This document shows positions 1 through 7,933 of a stretch of 64,000 nucleotides of DNA, one piece after another; position 1 is the first letter of the stretch, and each line of letters begins with the position of its first letter. Position numbers and translations under genes: made by a program. Source of the DNA: Saccharopolyspora erythraea NRRL 2338 (GTDB taxonomy: Bacteria > Actinomycetota > Actinomycetes > Mycobacteriales > Pseudonocardiaceae); contig NC_009142.1 in NCBI RefSeq assembly GCF_000062885.1, forward strand, positions 7,863,584 to 7,927,583, given 5' to 3'. The notes under the pieces are model-generated. The model did no database searches, was not told the DNA's origin, and was given only the letters and a program-made list of their open reading frames with translations.

Positions 1-40
1 GACTCCAGGCACGGCGGGAACCGCCGGTAGGATGAGCCGG

Positions 41-157
41 GTGTCCGCCCACCGCCCCGACCGGCACTCCCGGCCGAACCACCGGCACGCGCCGACCGGA
101 GGCACTACGGCCCGGCCTGGGCGACCGGCCCCCCGGCCCTCCTCGTCCGGATCCTGA
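41..157 (+). CDS. Possible leaderless small ORF upstream of the YigZ gene
   Basis: A TAGGAT hexamer at 28-33 is followed by exactly 7 nt and a GTG at 41, the layout seen at many real leaderless genes in this window. The ORF runs 38 codons and stops at 155-157, two bases before the YigZ start. The product would be rich in His, Pro and Arg and resembles no family I know. It may be a leader translated to couple YigZ, or the TAGGAT may be the YigZ promoter with a fortuitous GTG behind it. Low confidence. Confidence 0.25.
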   Translation: MSAHRPDRHSRPNHRHAPTGGTTARPGRPAPRPSSSGS

Positions 158-159
158 CC

Positions 160-780
160 ATGCGCACCATCAGGCAGGCCGGCGAGTTCGAGCTCGAGGT
201 GAAGAAGTCCCGCTTCCTGTGCGCGCTCGCACGCGTGACCAGCGAGTCCGAGGCCCGCGAGTTCGTGCAGTCCCGCCGCAAGCTCCACCACGACGCCAGG
301 CACCACTGCTCGGCCTTCGTGCTGGGCGACCTGGGCGAGATCCAGAAGTCCAGCGACGACGGCGAGCCTGCGGGCACGGCGGGCGTCCCGATGCTGGAGG
401 TGCTGCGCCGCAACGAGCTCACCAACACCGCCGCCGTCGTCACCCGCTACTTCGGCGGCGTCCTGCTGGGCGCGGGCGGCCTGGTCCGCGCGTACGGCGG
501 CGCGGTGTCGGCCGCGCTGGAGCATGTCGGGCTGCTCGAGCGCCGTCCGGTGCGGATCGTGTCCACGACGGTGGATTACCTGCAGGCCGGGAAGCTGGAG
601 AACGACCTGCGTTCGGCGGGCCACCGGATCACCGGCGTCGAGTACGGCGAGCGGGTCCGCATCGACATCGGCGTCGGCGAGGCGTCGGTGGCGGAGTTCG
701 AGACCTGGCTCGCCGAGGCGACCGGCGGCTCCGCGTCGATGGTCCTCGGAGACCTGACCCACGCCGAGGTCGAGGCCTGA
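160..780 (+). CDS. YigZ/IMPACT family protein
   Basis: A 206-aa protein of the YigZ (UPF0029, IMPACT N-terminal) family. The family signature is clear: a SDDGEPAGTAGVPML stretch near residues 68-82, then VVTRYFGGVLLGAGG at about 94-108. A smaller C-terminal domain (about 130-200) corresponds to DUF1949. Proteins of this family are cytoplasmic and are linked to translation control in eukaryotes and to peptide or ribosome-associated roles in bacteria; no reaction is established. The length is normal for the family. The ATG at 160 lacks a strong ribosome-binding site and sits 2 nt behind a possible small ORF. Confidence 0.9.
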   Translation: MRTIRQAGEFELEVKKSRFLCALARVTSESEAREFVQSRRKLHHDARHHCSAFVLGDLGEIQKSSDDGEPAGTAGVPMLEVLRRNELTNTAAVVTRYFGGVLLGAGGLVRAYGGAVSAALEHVGLLERRPVRIVSTTVDYLQAGKLENDLRSAGHRITGVEYGERVRIDIGVGEASVAEFETWLAEATGGSASMVLGDLTHAEVEA

Positions 781-1121
781 GACGGCCGGCGCGACGGAAG
801 TCCACATTGGACTTCCAGGTCGCAAGTACGATCCTGTGTGGATCGAAAAAGTCCCCGCGGTTTCACCCCTTCGGCCGTCTTACGTGGCGTCTTTACCGCC
901 GAACAGCCCAGAACGCGCTGTGGGTATGACCACTGGCCGAATCGGCCGGTTACCGACGTTCCGTAACCGCGTGTTGCGCTAACGTCACGGTCCGCTGTGT
1001 TCATCTTCGAGGCCTGGGGAGGGCGTGCGTGCAGGCGTTGGCCAGGCGACGTCCGAGTCCGGCGGCAGCCGAGCGCGACGGGGGAACCCGCCCGCGGAAC
1101 CGCCCGCACTGAGAGGTCGGA
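781..1121. other. Intergenic stretch with a short perfect inverted repeat
   Basis: No gene seen. A 9-bp perfect inverted repeat (GGAAGTCCA, 3-nt spacer, TGGACTTCC) lies at 796-816 just after the YigZ stop and could be a weak terminator or an operator. The last 120 bases are probably the promoter region of the next gene. Confidence 0.5.
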
Positions 1122-1553
1122 ATGCGAAATCCCACGGGGTATCCCGAGGAAACCCCGGTGACGCGCGAGGTCACGGTCTTCCGCGAGCGTCCCGGCACCG
1201 GCCTGTGCGAGAGCCTGATCGCCCAGGCCAGGTGGTGGGTCCAGGGCCGCAGCGTCTACCTGGAGGTCGAGCTGCCCCCGCACACCTACCGCAGCAGCGG
1301 CACCAGCCTCTTCTACGCGATGCTCGACCTGCGGCAGAGCCGGCTGGAGCCGGAGGGACTGCTGCTGCTCACCGAGGGCTGCCGCAGCGACGTGTGGGCG
1401 CTGGGCACGCCCGAACAGGACTTCCCGGGCACGCGCGGGATCGTCCTGGGCACCGAGACCACCGTCGACCTGCTGGCCACCGTCGGCGAGCGGGACGTGC
1501 CGCGCGTCGGCCGGGTCGGCGACCAGCTCGGGTTCAGCACCGACGAGCTCTGA
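1122..1553 (+). CDS. Hypothetical protein (143 aa)
   Basis: I do not recognise this family. The reading frame has strong actinobacterial codon bias, and an AGAGG ribosome-binding site at about 1111-1115 supports the ATG at 1122. The protein is soluble, has no signal peptide or membrane segment, and is acidic toward the C-terminus (ends FSTDEL). It contains two Trp-rich patches (ARWWVQG and RSDVWALG). It stands alone: a large gap separates it from YigZ, and the TetR gene downstream is convergent. Confidence 0.65.
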   Translation: MRNPTGYPEETPVTREVTVFRERPGTGLCESLIAQARWWVQGRSVYLEVELPPHTYRSSGTSLFYAMLDLRQSRLEPEGLLLLTEGCRSDVWALGTPEQDFPGTRGIVLGTETTVDLLATVGERDVPRVGRVGDQLGFSTDEL

Positions 1554-1588
1554 TCCGCGGCCGGCGAAGACCGGGGGCCTTCACCCGG

Positions 1589-2188
1589 TCACGACCGGAA
1601 GATGCGGTCGAGGTGGTAGTCGATCACCGCGATGGCCTCGTCGCCGCTGCGCATGCCGAGCAGGATGCCCGCCGCCAGCCCGTCCGGGACCGCCAGCAGC
1701 AGTTCCGCCTCCCGCTCCGGATCGATGTCGGCAACCAGCAGGCCGTGCTCCTGCGCCGCGCGCAGCTCGTTGGTGAGCAGGCGTACCACCTTCGGCCACT
1801 CCGCGTTGTAGACCTCGGCCATCTCCGGCTGGTTGAGCGCCCGGAGCATGAAGGCGATGCTGACCAGCAGTGCCGAGCGCCCTTCCGGCGAGACCGGCAG
1901 CATCTCGATCATGACGGTCCGCACGACCTCCCGCGGCGTCGGTGCGACGTCGGCGCGCGCCAGGTGCTCCCGGATTCGTTCGGTGACCTTGTCGTTGGCG
2001 TGGGCGGTGGCGAACAGCAGCATCTGCTCCTTGGTCTTGAAGTAGTGCTGCACCGCGCCCATCGACACGCCCGCCTCCGCCGCGACGTCGCGCAGGCTCA
2101 CGCCCTCCAGCCCTTCGCGGCTCGCGATGCGGATCAGCGCGTCGGCGATCTGCTCCCGACGCGCCGCGTGGTCCACCCGTTTCGGCAC
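1589..2188 (-). CDS. TetR/AcrR family transcriptional regulator
   Basis: A 199-aa one-domain-plus-ligand-pocket repressor. The TetR helix-turn-helix is at residues about 28-55 (VSLRDVAAEAGVSMGAVQHY), with an all-alpha C-terminal domain as in the TetR_C_6/BetI-like group. It is transcribed divergently from a DUF418 membrane protein across a 121-bp gap that holds two related dyads, so it very probably represses itself and that neighbour. The ligand is unknown. Length and domain order are normal for the family. Confidence 0.92.
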   Translation of the reverse strand: MPKRVDHAARREQIADALIRIASREGLEGVSLRDVAAEAGVSMGAVQHYFKTKEQMLLFATAHANDKVTERIREHLARADVAPTPREVVRTVMIEMLPVSPEGRSALLVSIAFMLRALNQPEMAEVYNAEWPKVVRLLTNELRAAQEHGLLVADIDPEREAELLLAVPDGLAAGILLGMRSGDEAIAVIDYHLDRIFRS

Positions 2189-2203
2189 GGCACCCCTTTC
2201 CCA

Positions 2204-2260
2204 TGCAATCGCATTGCAAAAACACCGGCCGACTGGTTACGATGCAAACGCATTGTAACC
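2204..2260. promoter_or_regulatory. Two TetR-type operators in the divergent promoter region
   Basis: Site 1 (2204-2218) is TGCAAT, spacer CGC, ATTGCA, a perfect dyad. Site 2 (2235-2260) has 11-bp arms GGTTACGATGC and GCATTGTAACC around AAAC, with one mismatch. Both share the core ATGCAA-n-CGCATTG. They lie between the TetR gene (start 2188) and the DUF418 gene (start 2310), about 36 bp centre to centre. Assignment to this TetR is inferred from position. Confidence 0.7.
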
Positions 2261-2309
2261 GTGCGTAGCCAGCGCGGCGAGCTGCACCACAACTACCACT
2301 GGGGAATCC

Positions 2310-3485
2310 ATGACCACCGCATACGCCCAACCGACGACGCGGAGCACGTCCGGCGGGCGCATAAGCGCTCTCGACGTCGTGCGCGGCGTGGCCATCATGG
2401 GCACGCTCGGCACCAACATCTGGATCTTCACCGACCCGCAGGGCCCGGCCGGGATGCTGTCCTCCGCCGACACCGGCACCTTCACCGCCAACGTGGAGGC
2501 GTTCCTGCGCTACCTCGCCAACGGCAAGTTCCTGGCGCTGCTCACGCTGATGTTCGGCGTCGGCCTGGAGCTGCAGTACCGGTCGGCGCGGCGGCGCGGG
2601 CACCGCTGGCCCGGCTGGTACCTGTGGCGCGCGGCGCTGCTGTTCATCGAGGGCCTGCTGCACTTCGTGCTGATCTTCGAGTTCGACGTGCTGATGAGCT
2701 ACGCCGTGACGTCGATGCTGGTCGCCTACCTGATCGGCCGCAGCGACCGCGCGGTCCGCTGGTGGATGATCGTGATGGGCTCGATCCACGTCGCGTTCAT
2801 CAGCTGGGTCACCCTCGGCCTCATGGCCGGCGTCGTGTCGCTGGACTCCGGCGGCAACAGCACGCTTCTCGCCAGCGGGAGCTGGCCGGAGCAGGTCGCC
2901 GCGCGGCTGGACGGGCTGTTCGCCTACCGGCTGGAGGCGATCTTCATCATCCCGATGTCCACCGTGCTGTTCCTGCTCGGCGCGCGGCTGATGCGAGCGG
3001 GCGTGTTCGGTGACGACCAGCGGGGCAGGCGGCTGCGCGCCAGGCTGATGGCCATCGGGTTCGGCGTCGGCGCACCGCTGAACCTGCTGACGGCGTTCGG
3101 CGGGGAGCAGTGGTTCATGGTGGACCGCTACATCCTGCCGCCGGTCGTGGCGCTGGGCCTGCTCGGACTCGTCACCTCCGCGGTGTACGCGATGCGGCCG
3201 GCGCCCGGTGTGCTGCGCCGGGGCCTGACCTCGGTGGGCCGCACCGCGCTGTCCTGCTACGTCTTCCAGAACCTGGTCGCCGCGATCCTGTGCTACGGCT
3301 GGGGATTCGGGCTCGCGGCCGAGCTCGACGCGGCGCGGCCGTGGTGGGTGATCGGGGCCTGGGCGGGCATCTGCCTGTCGTTCATGGTGCTGTCCTCGCT
3401 CTGGCTGCGGCGCTTCGAGCGCGGGCCGCTGGAGCTGGTCTGGAACTGGGCCTACCGGGCACCGCAACGCCGAGCGCGCGCCTGA
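2310..3485 (+). CDS. DUF418 domain-containing integral membrane protein
   Basis: A 391-aa polytopic membrane protein of the DUF418/YeiB type. It begins with the typical segment SALDVVRGVAIMGTLGTNIW near residues 18-37. About eight to ten hydrophobic helices follow, with the DUF418 domain in the C-terminal third (FQNLVAAILCYGWGFG). The function of the family is not established; members are often next to TetR regulators, as here, and may move or modify small molecules. Expression is likely controlled by the divergent TetR through the dyads at 2204-2260. It converges on the next gene over a strong hairpin. Confidence 0.85.
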   Translation: MTTAYAQPTTRSTSGGRISALDVVRGVAIMGTLGTNIWIFTDPQGPAGMLSSADTGTFTANVEAFLRYLANGKFLALLTLMFGVGLELQYRSARRRGHRWPGWYLWRAALLFIEGLLHFVLIFEFDVLMSYAVTSMLVAYLIGRSDRAVRWWMIVMGSIHVAFISWVTLGLMAGVVSLDSGGNSTLLASGSWPEQVAARLDGLFAYRLEAIFIIPMSTVLFLLGARLMRAGVFGDDQRGRRLRARLMAIGFGVGAPLNLLTAFGGEQWFMVDRYILPPVVALGLLGLVTSAVYAMRPAPGVLRRGLTSVGRTALSCYVFQNLVAAILCYGWGFGLAAELDAARPWWVIGAWAGICLSFMVLSSLWLRRFERGPLELVWNWAYRAPQRRARA

Positions 3486-3497
3486 CCGACCGGGGGT

Positions 3498-3532
3498 GTG
3501 AGCGGTGGCGCCTGCCCGGCGCCACCGCTCAC
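3498..3532. terminator. Bidirectional terminator hairpin
   Basis: A perfect 14-bp stem (GTGAGCGGTGGCGC, 7-nt loop, and its complement) lies between convergent genes and overlaps the stop codon of the minus-strand regulator at 3529-3531. There is no T-tract, as is usual for actinobacterial hairpin terminators. Confidence 0.8.
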
Positions 3533-4356
3533 GTGTTCCGCAGCGCGCGCAGTTGCAGGCGCAGCAATTTGTCGTGGTCGACGCTGCCGGGTTCGGCGCT
3601 GAAGGTCACCAGGCGCTGGTCGGTGCCCGGGACGTGCAGCGTCTGGCAGTCCAGGTCCAGCGCGCCCAGTTCCGGGTGGTTGATGCGCTTGCGCAGCGTT
3701 TGCGGCCCACGCACGTCGTGCGCGTGCCAGCTCGCCGCGAACTCCGCACTAACCGCCGAACAGTCCCTGACCAGTTCGGCGATCCCGGTGTCGGACGGAT
3801 AGCGCACCGCGGCCTGCCTCAGGTCCGCAGCGGCCTGCCGCAGGAAGCCGTCCCCGCTGCCCCGGCACCACTGCTCACCGAAGCGGACCGACAGTCGCAG
3901 CAGGTTCTGCTCGGCCGCCGGCAGCGCGGCGAAGTCGGTGATCAGCTCGGCGGCCATCGCGTTCCAGGCGAGCACGTCGTGCCTGGCGTTGAGCACGTAG
4001 GCCGGGACCGCGCCGACCCGGTCCAGCAGCATGCGGACGCCTTCGGGCACCTCGGCGGCGGGCCGCTCGCGCGACGGCGGGGTCTGGCCCGCCAGCCGCG
4101 CGAGGTGCGCGCTCTCGTCGTCGCCGAGCCGCAGCGCCCGCGCCAGCGCGGCCACGACCTGCGGAGACGGCCGCGGCGCGCGGGCCTGCTCCAGGCGTTC
4201 GTAGTAGTTCGCCGACACCCCGGCCCGCCAGGCGACCTCCTCCCGCCGGAGTCCCGGGGTGCGGCGGCGGCCGGTCCCCGCTGGCAGCCCGACCTCGGCG
4301 GGCCGCAGCGACTCGCGGCGGTTGCGCAGGAACTGCGCGAGCTCGTGCCTGTCCAC
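3529..4356 (-). CDS. MmyB-like helix-turn-helix regulator
   Basis: An XRE-type HTH protein with an MmyB-like ligand-binding domain. The HTH region is at about residues 25-60 (RRTPGLRREEVAWRAGVSAN, YYERLEQ). The C-terminal PAS-like domain contains AYVLNARHDVLAWNAMA. I chose the GTG at 4356 because family members start Met-Asp-Arg-x-x-Leu; an ATG exists 12 codons upstream at 4392. Neither has a clear ribosome-binding site, and CAGGCT 6 nt before the GTG may be a leaderless -10. It is divergent from an NTF2/NmrA pair, the usual arrangement for regulators of small oxidoreductase operons. Confidence 0.88.
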   Translation of the reverse strand: MDRHELAQFLRNRRESLRPAEVGLPAGTGRRRTPGLRREEVAWRAGVSANYYERLEQARAPRPSPQVVAALARALRLGDDESAHLARLAGQTPPSRERPAAEVPEGVRMLLDRVGAVPAYVLNARHDVLAWNAMAAELITDFAALPAAEQNLLRLSVRFGEQWCRGSGDGFLRQAAADLRQAAVRYPSDTGIAELVRDCSAVSAEFAASWHAHDVRGPQTLRKRINHPELGALDLDCQTLHVPGTDQRLVTFSAEPGSVDHDKLLRLQLRALRNT

Positions 4357-4391
4357 GGCCCCAGCCTGCCACCGCCCGCACCGGTCATCCA

Positions 4392-4406
4392 CGGACCGGC
4401 GGTCCG
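4392..4406. promoter_or_regulatory. Candidate operator between divergent genes
   Basis: A perfect 15-bp palindrome, CGGACCG-G-CGGTCCG, lies just upstream of the MmyB-like regulator and 70 bp before the NTF2-like gene. It is a plausible site for that regulator, but the assignment rests only on position. Confidence 0.4.
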
Positions 4407-4475
4407 GGGCTTGGACAGCCGTTCCCGCGGGCCGGCGACGCGACGAAGCTGGCAGCGGACATGAGGAGGTTCGGC

Positions 4476-4916
4476 TTGCCGACGAAGATTTTCGACGAAG
4501 CGCTGCGACTGCTGCTGGACAAGGACATGCGTGCCTTCACGGAGCTGTTCGCCGCCGACTGCGTGCTGGAGTTCCCGTTCGCCGACGCGGGTTCGCCGAC
4601 GCGGCTGGACGGCAGGGAGGCGTTGTGGGAGTACCTGCGCGACTACCCGGACCGCATGGACATCCGCGAGTTCCCCGCCGTGGAGGTGCACCGCACGCTC
4701 GATCCGGACACGATCACCGCGGAGTTCACCGCGCACGGCCGCACCGTCAGCACCGGCGGCGCGTACGAGATGCGCTACATCGCCGTGATCACCGTGCGGA
4801 ACGGGCTGATCACCGAATACCGCGACTACTGGAGCCCCGTGATGGCCGCGCGGGCCGCAGGCGAGCTGCCCGCGCTGGTGTCGGCACTGAGGGAGGAGCC
4901 GTCGTGCGCATCCTGA
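4476..4916 (+). CDS. SnoaL/NTF2-like protein
   Basis: A 146-aa NTF2-fold protein (SnoaL-like cone barrel). It has the family pattern of an N-terminal helix, LFAADCVLEFPFA near residue 23-35, and a closing strand with the ITEYRDYWSP motif. Members act as small isomerases, hydrolases or binding proteins; the substrate is unknown. The start is set by the ribosome-binding site GAGGAGGT at 4463-4470, which points to the TTG at 4476 rather than the ATG at 4461 that overlaps it. It overlaps the next gene by 13 nt, so the two are probably translated together. Confidence 0.8.
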   Translation: MPTKIFDEALRLLLDKDMRAFTELFAADCVLEFPFADAGSPTRLDGREALWEYLRDYPDRMDIREFPAVEVHRTLDPDTITAEFTAHGRTVSTGGAYEMRYIAVITVRNGLITEYRDYWSPVMAARAAGELPALVSALREEPSCAS

Positions 4917-5713
4917 TCACAGGTGGGACCGGCAACACCGGCCGCCCGCTGGCGGCGGCGCTGCGCGCGCGGGGCGCGGACATCAGGGTCGCGAGCAGGA
5001 ATCCGGGGAACGCCGCCGACCACGTGCGGTTCGACTGGGCGGATCCGGCCACGCACGGCCCTGCGCTCGAAGGCGTCGAGGTCGCCTACCTGGTGCCGCC
5101 GCCGGCCACGCTCGAACCGATGCCGCTGGTCGAGCCGTTCCTGGCGGCTGCTTCCGGGGTTCGCCGGGTGGTGCTGCTCGGGTCGCTGGCGGTGCTGCCC
5201 GGCGCCCCGGGCATCGTCGAGCTGGAGCGGGCGGTCCAGCGGATGCCGGAGTCGTCGATCCTGCGGCCGTCGGGGTTCATGCAGAACTTCCTGGGTGCGC
5301 ACCCGGTGGCGACCGGCATCCGCGAACGCGGCGAGATCGTCAGCGCGAGCGGCCCGGGCAGGCTCGGCTGGATCGACGCCGAGGACATCGCGGCGGTGGC
5401 CGCCGAGGTGCTCACCGGCCCGGACCCGGCGCCCGAGCACGTCCTGACCGGGCCGGAGTCCCTGAGCTACGCCGACGCCGCGGCGGTCATCACCGAGGTC
5501 ACCGGCCGTCCGGTCCGCCACACCGAGGTCAGCGTGGCCGAGCGCGCCCGGATCTTCGGCGAGGTCATGCCGCAACCGTTCGCGCGGGCACTGGCCGCCA
5601 TCGACGCCGAAATCCGGGCGGGCACGGAGGACCGCACGACATCGGCCGTCGAAGACCTCACGGGACGTCCACCGCGCTCGTTCCGCGACTTCGTCGCGGC
5701 GCACATGGCGTGA
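4904..5713 (+). CDS. NmrA-type NAD(P)-binding oxidoreductase
   Basis: A 269-aa atypical short-chain dehydrogenase of the NmrA/NAD(P)H-binding group. The dinucleotide site is at the very N-terminus (ILITGGTGNTGRPLA, a GGxGxxG pattern). Then follow GVEVAYLVPPP and VVLLGSLAV, the second and third Rossmann strands. Related proteins are quinone reductases or redox sensors. The GTG start at 4904 has GGGAGGAG at 4891-4898. It is coupled to the preceding NTF2-like gene and is probably controlled by the divergent MmyB-like regulator. Confidence 0.85.
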   Translation: MRILITGGTGNTGRPLAAALRARGADIRVASRNPGNAADHVRFDWADPATHGPALEGVEVAYLVPPPATLEPMPLVEPFLAAASGVRRVVLLGSLAVLPGAPGIVELERAVQRMPESSILRPSGFMQNFLGAHPVATGIRERGEIVSASGPGRLGWIDAEDIAAVAAEVLTGPDPAPEHVLTGPESLSYADAAAVITEVTGRPVRHTEVSVAERARIFGEVMPQPFARALAAIDAEIRAGTEDRTTSAVEDLTGRPPRSFRDFVAAHMA

Positions 5714-5795
5714 GCCGGCGCGAAAACGAGTGAATGGTGCCGCTGGTTGGCTGGCCAGGTGACGACCATCGAGCGGACTGTTCACAATGGACCGA

Positions 5796-5958
5796 TGCCC
5801 GGCGCAGGTGCAGTGCGACGGGTCGGTGGCCGAGGGCCCGCAGCCGGGAGGCGAGCTCGTCCCAGTGGGAACCGGAGTGCCCGCCTCCGTGCAGCAGCAC
5901 GACCGCTCGACCGCGACCGCCGTGGTCGGTCACGTGCACACTGCAATCCGAGCCGACC
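5796..5958 (-). pseudogene. Alpha/beta hydrolase N-terminal fragment (inverted)
   Basis: Read on the minus strand this segment encodes the start of an alpha/beta hydrolase: a first strand, then the oxyanion-loop motif VVLLHGGGHSGSHWDELASR, then LRALGHRPVALHLRR where a DLRGHG turn is expected. It ends there, with no nucleophile elbow. The C-terminal half of a similar protein lies immediately to the right on the opposite strand. The arrangement looks like one gene split by an inversion and a deletion. Confidence 0.6.
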
Positions 5959-5961
5959 CGA

Positions 5962-6344
5962 GCACTACGCGGGGTTGGAGCGTGCCGAGCAGGAGCACAC
6001 CGCACTGCGGGAGGTGATCTCAGCGATGTCGGCGGAGCCCACCGATCACCAGCGCTCGATCATGCGCGCGGGTGGACGGCCTCGATCTCTTCGCGGTCTA
6101 CCGCCGCGTGCGGTGTCCGCTCGTGGTCACCAGGTCGACCGGTTCCGCGGCGGAAATCCTGCCCGCCGCGAACCGCGATGTCTGGCGGGCGTTCGAGCGG
6201 TGGACACGCGAGCAGTTGGCCGCCGCGGCCGAGGCCAACCCCGCGGTGGAGGTGGTCGAGACGCCGACCGGCCACGACGCGCACCGGGAGCGGCCGGATC
6301 TGGTGACGGCGCTGCTCCACGAGCGGTTGCGCAACCGCCGCTGA
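5962..6344 (+). pseudogene. Alpha/beta hydrolase C-terminal fragment (frameshifted)
   Basis: The plus strand encodes what looks like the cap and C-terminal part of an alpha/beta hydrolase. It begins HYAGLERAEQEHTALREV, then shifts frame near 6066-6070 into VDGLDLFAVYRRVRCPLVVT. It ends with a TGHDAH segment that would carry the catalytic His. No start codon, oxyanion loop or nucleophile elbow is present on this strand, so it cannot make a whole enzyme. It pairs with the inverted N-terminal fragment to the left. Confidence 0.6.
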
Positions 6345-6383
6345 GCCGCCGTGCGTGCCCGGAACTCGGCTAGGTTCGGCCGG

Positions 6384-7925
6384 GTGGGAGTTCTGCGTTC
6401 GCCGAAGGTCCGGGATGCGCTGCTGTGGGCGGTGCTCGGGCTTCCGGTGTGGTGGGCGGTCGCCACCTCGCACCAGGGCCGGTTCGCCTGGTGGGAGTGC
6501 GTCATCGGGCTCGCCGTCGTCGCCGGTGCCCTCGCCCTGCGCAGGCGGCGCCCGTCGTGGGCGGTGTTCGTGGCGTTGGCGGCGTGGGCGCTGGCCACCG
6601 TGGCGCGGTCCGCGCCGACCGAGGTGGGGCTGGTGGCGATGCTGCCGCTCGCGGTGGCGACGAGCTACTCCGCCGGGGTGCGGGTTTCCGAGGCGCACCA
6701 GGCGGTCGCGGGGTTCGCCTGGACCACCGCCGGGGTGTCGGCGCTGGTGGCGGCCGCGACGCGGGACGACGGCGCGGTGCTCGTCGCCGTCATCGGCATC
6801 GCGTTCCTCGGCACGGTCCCGTGGCTGGTGGGCCGTCACCGCCGCCAGTACCGGGACCTGGTGTGGGCGGGCTGGGAACGCGCCGAGCAGCTCGAACGCG
6901 AGCAGCGGATCATCGCCGAGCAGGCGCGGCTGCGCGAGCGCACCCGCATCGCGGGCGACATGCACGACCTGCTCGGCCACGAGCTGAGCCTGGTCGCGCT
7001 GCGGATCGGCGGACTGGAGGTCGCACCGGACCTCGACTCCCGGCACCGGGAGGTCGCGGGCGAGGCCAGGGCCGCGGTGACCTCGGCGGCGCAGCGCCTG
7101 CGCGAGGTCGTCGAGATGCTGCGCGAGGAGCCGCCGCCGCTCACCCCGGGCGGGAGCGTGCGGGAGCTGGTGGAACGCGCCGAGACCTCCGGCATGCGGA
7201 TCCATCTGGCGGAGTCCGGGGAACCGGCGGACACGACGTCGATGCGGCAGCGCGCGGTGTGCCGGGTCGCGCAGGAGGCGCTGACCAACGCCGCCAAGCA
7301 CGCGCCCGGCGCCGAGGTGTCGGTGCGCGTCGAGCACGAGCCCGGCGAAACCCGCGTTCTCGTCGCGAACCCCGCCACTGGCGAGGGCGGCGGTGGCGGC
7401 GGGTACGGGCTGGTCGCGCTGGCCGAACGGGTGCGTCTGGCGGGCGGCGAGTTCCACGCGGGCGAACGGGGCGGCGAATTCACCGTGCACGCCCGGATTC
7501 CGCAGGAGGCGCAGCAGATCGCGCCCGCGCCCGAGGGCTCCGAATCCGCCGCCCGGCTGGCCGCGGCGCAGCGGAAGGTGCGCAGCAGCCGCACCGTCGC
7601 GATCGCCGTCGCCACCGGCTGCGTGGTCGGGCTGGCGACCGTGTCCGGCGCCATCGCGGTCTACGACGCGGTGACGTCGGTGTTGTCCCCGGCCGACTAC
7701 CAGCGGCTCCGGCCGGGGCAGTCGTGGGCCGACGTCGAGCCGTACCTGCCGTCGCGCACCCGCATCGACGATCCACCGCGGAGGGACCCGCCCAGACCAC
7801 CGGGTGCGGAGTGCCTGTACTACAGCACCCACCACAATCCTTTCGACGAGCGGCGGCTCGAGCTGTACCGGCTGTGCTTCCGGGCGGACGTGCTGGTCGG
7901 CAAGGACTTCATCGCCGGGAGGTAG
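6384..7925 (+). CDS. NarL-type sensor histidine kinase with C-terminal membrane extension
   Basis: A 513-aa membrane histidine kinase. Four to five N-terminal hydrophobic helices (about residues 10-150) precede a HisKA_3 dimerisation domain with the phosphoacceptor His194 in AGDMHDLLGHELS. A HATPase_c domain follows (N-box QEALTNAAKHAP, G-box GYGLVALAERV). Unusually, one more membrane helix lies at about 404-425, followed by an 85-residue soluble tail with two Cys that resembles a BamE/SmpA-like fold. The GTG at 6384 is preceded by TAGGTT and 7 nt, a leaderless promoter layout; a GTG at 6351 is possible. Its partner response regulator starts 8 nt after its stop. Confidence 0.9.
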   Translation: MGVLRSPKVRDALLWAVLGLPVWWAVATSHQGRFAWWECVIGLAVVAGALALRRRRPSWAVFVALAAWALATVARSAPTEVGLVAMLPLAVATSYSAGVRVSEAHQAVAGFAWTTAGVSALVAAATRDDGAVLVAVIGIAFLGTVPWLVGRHRRQYRDLVWAGWERAEQLEREQRIIAEQARLRERTRIAGDMHDLLGHELSLVALRIGGLEVAPDLDSRHREVAGEARAAVTSAAQRLREVVEMLREEPPPLTPGGSVRELVERAETSGMRIHLAESGEPADTTSMRQRAVCRVAQEALTNAAKHAPGAEVSVRVEHEPGETRVLVANPATGEGGGGGGYGLVALAERVRLAGGEFHAGERGGEFTVHARIPQEAQQIAPAPEGSESAARLAAAQRKVRSSRTVAIAVATGCVVGLATVSGAIAVYDAVTSVLSPADYQRLRPGQSWADVEPYLPSRTRIDDPPRRDPPRPPGAECLYYSTHHNPFDERRLELYRLCFRADVLVGKDFIAGR

Positions 7926-7933
7926 GGGATTCG

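Noticed and set aside
1025-3467. Long overlapping frames on both strands (662 and 628 codons) around the TetR/DUF418 pair
   Set aside because: They are low-complexity shadows of well-supported genes in other frames.
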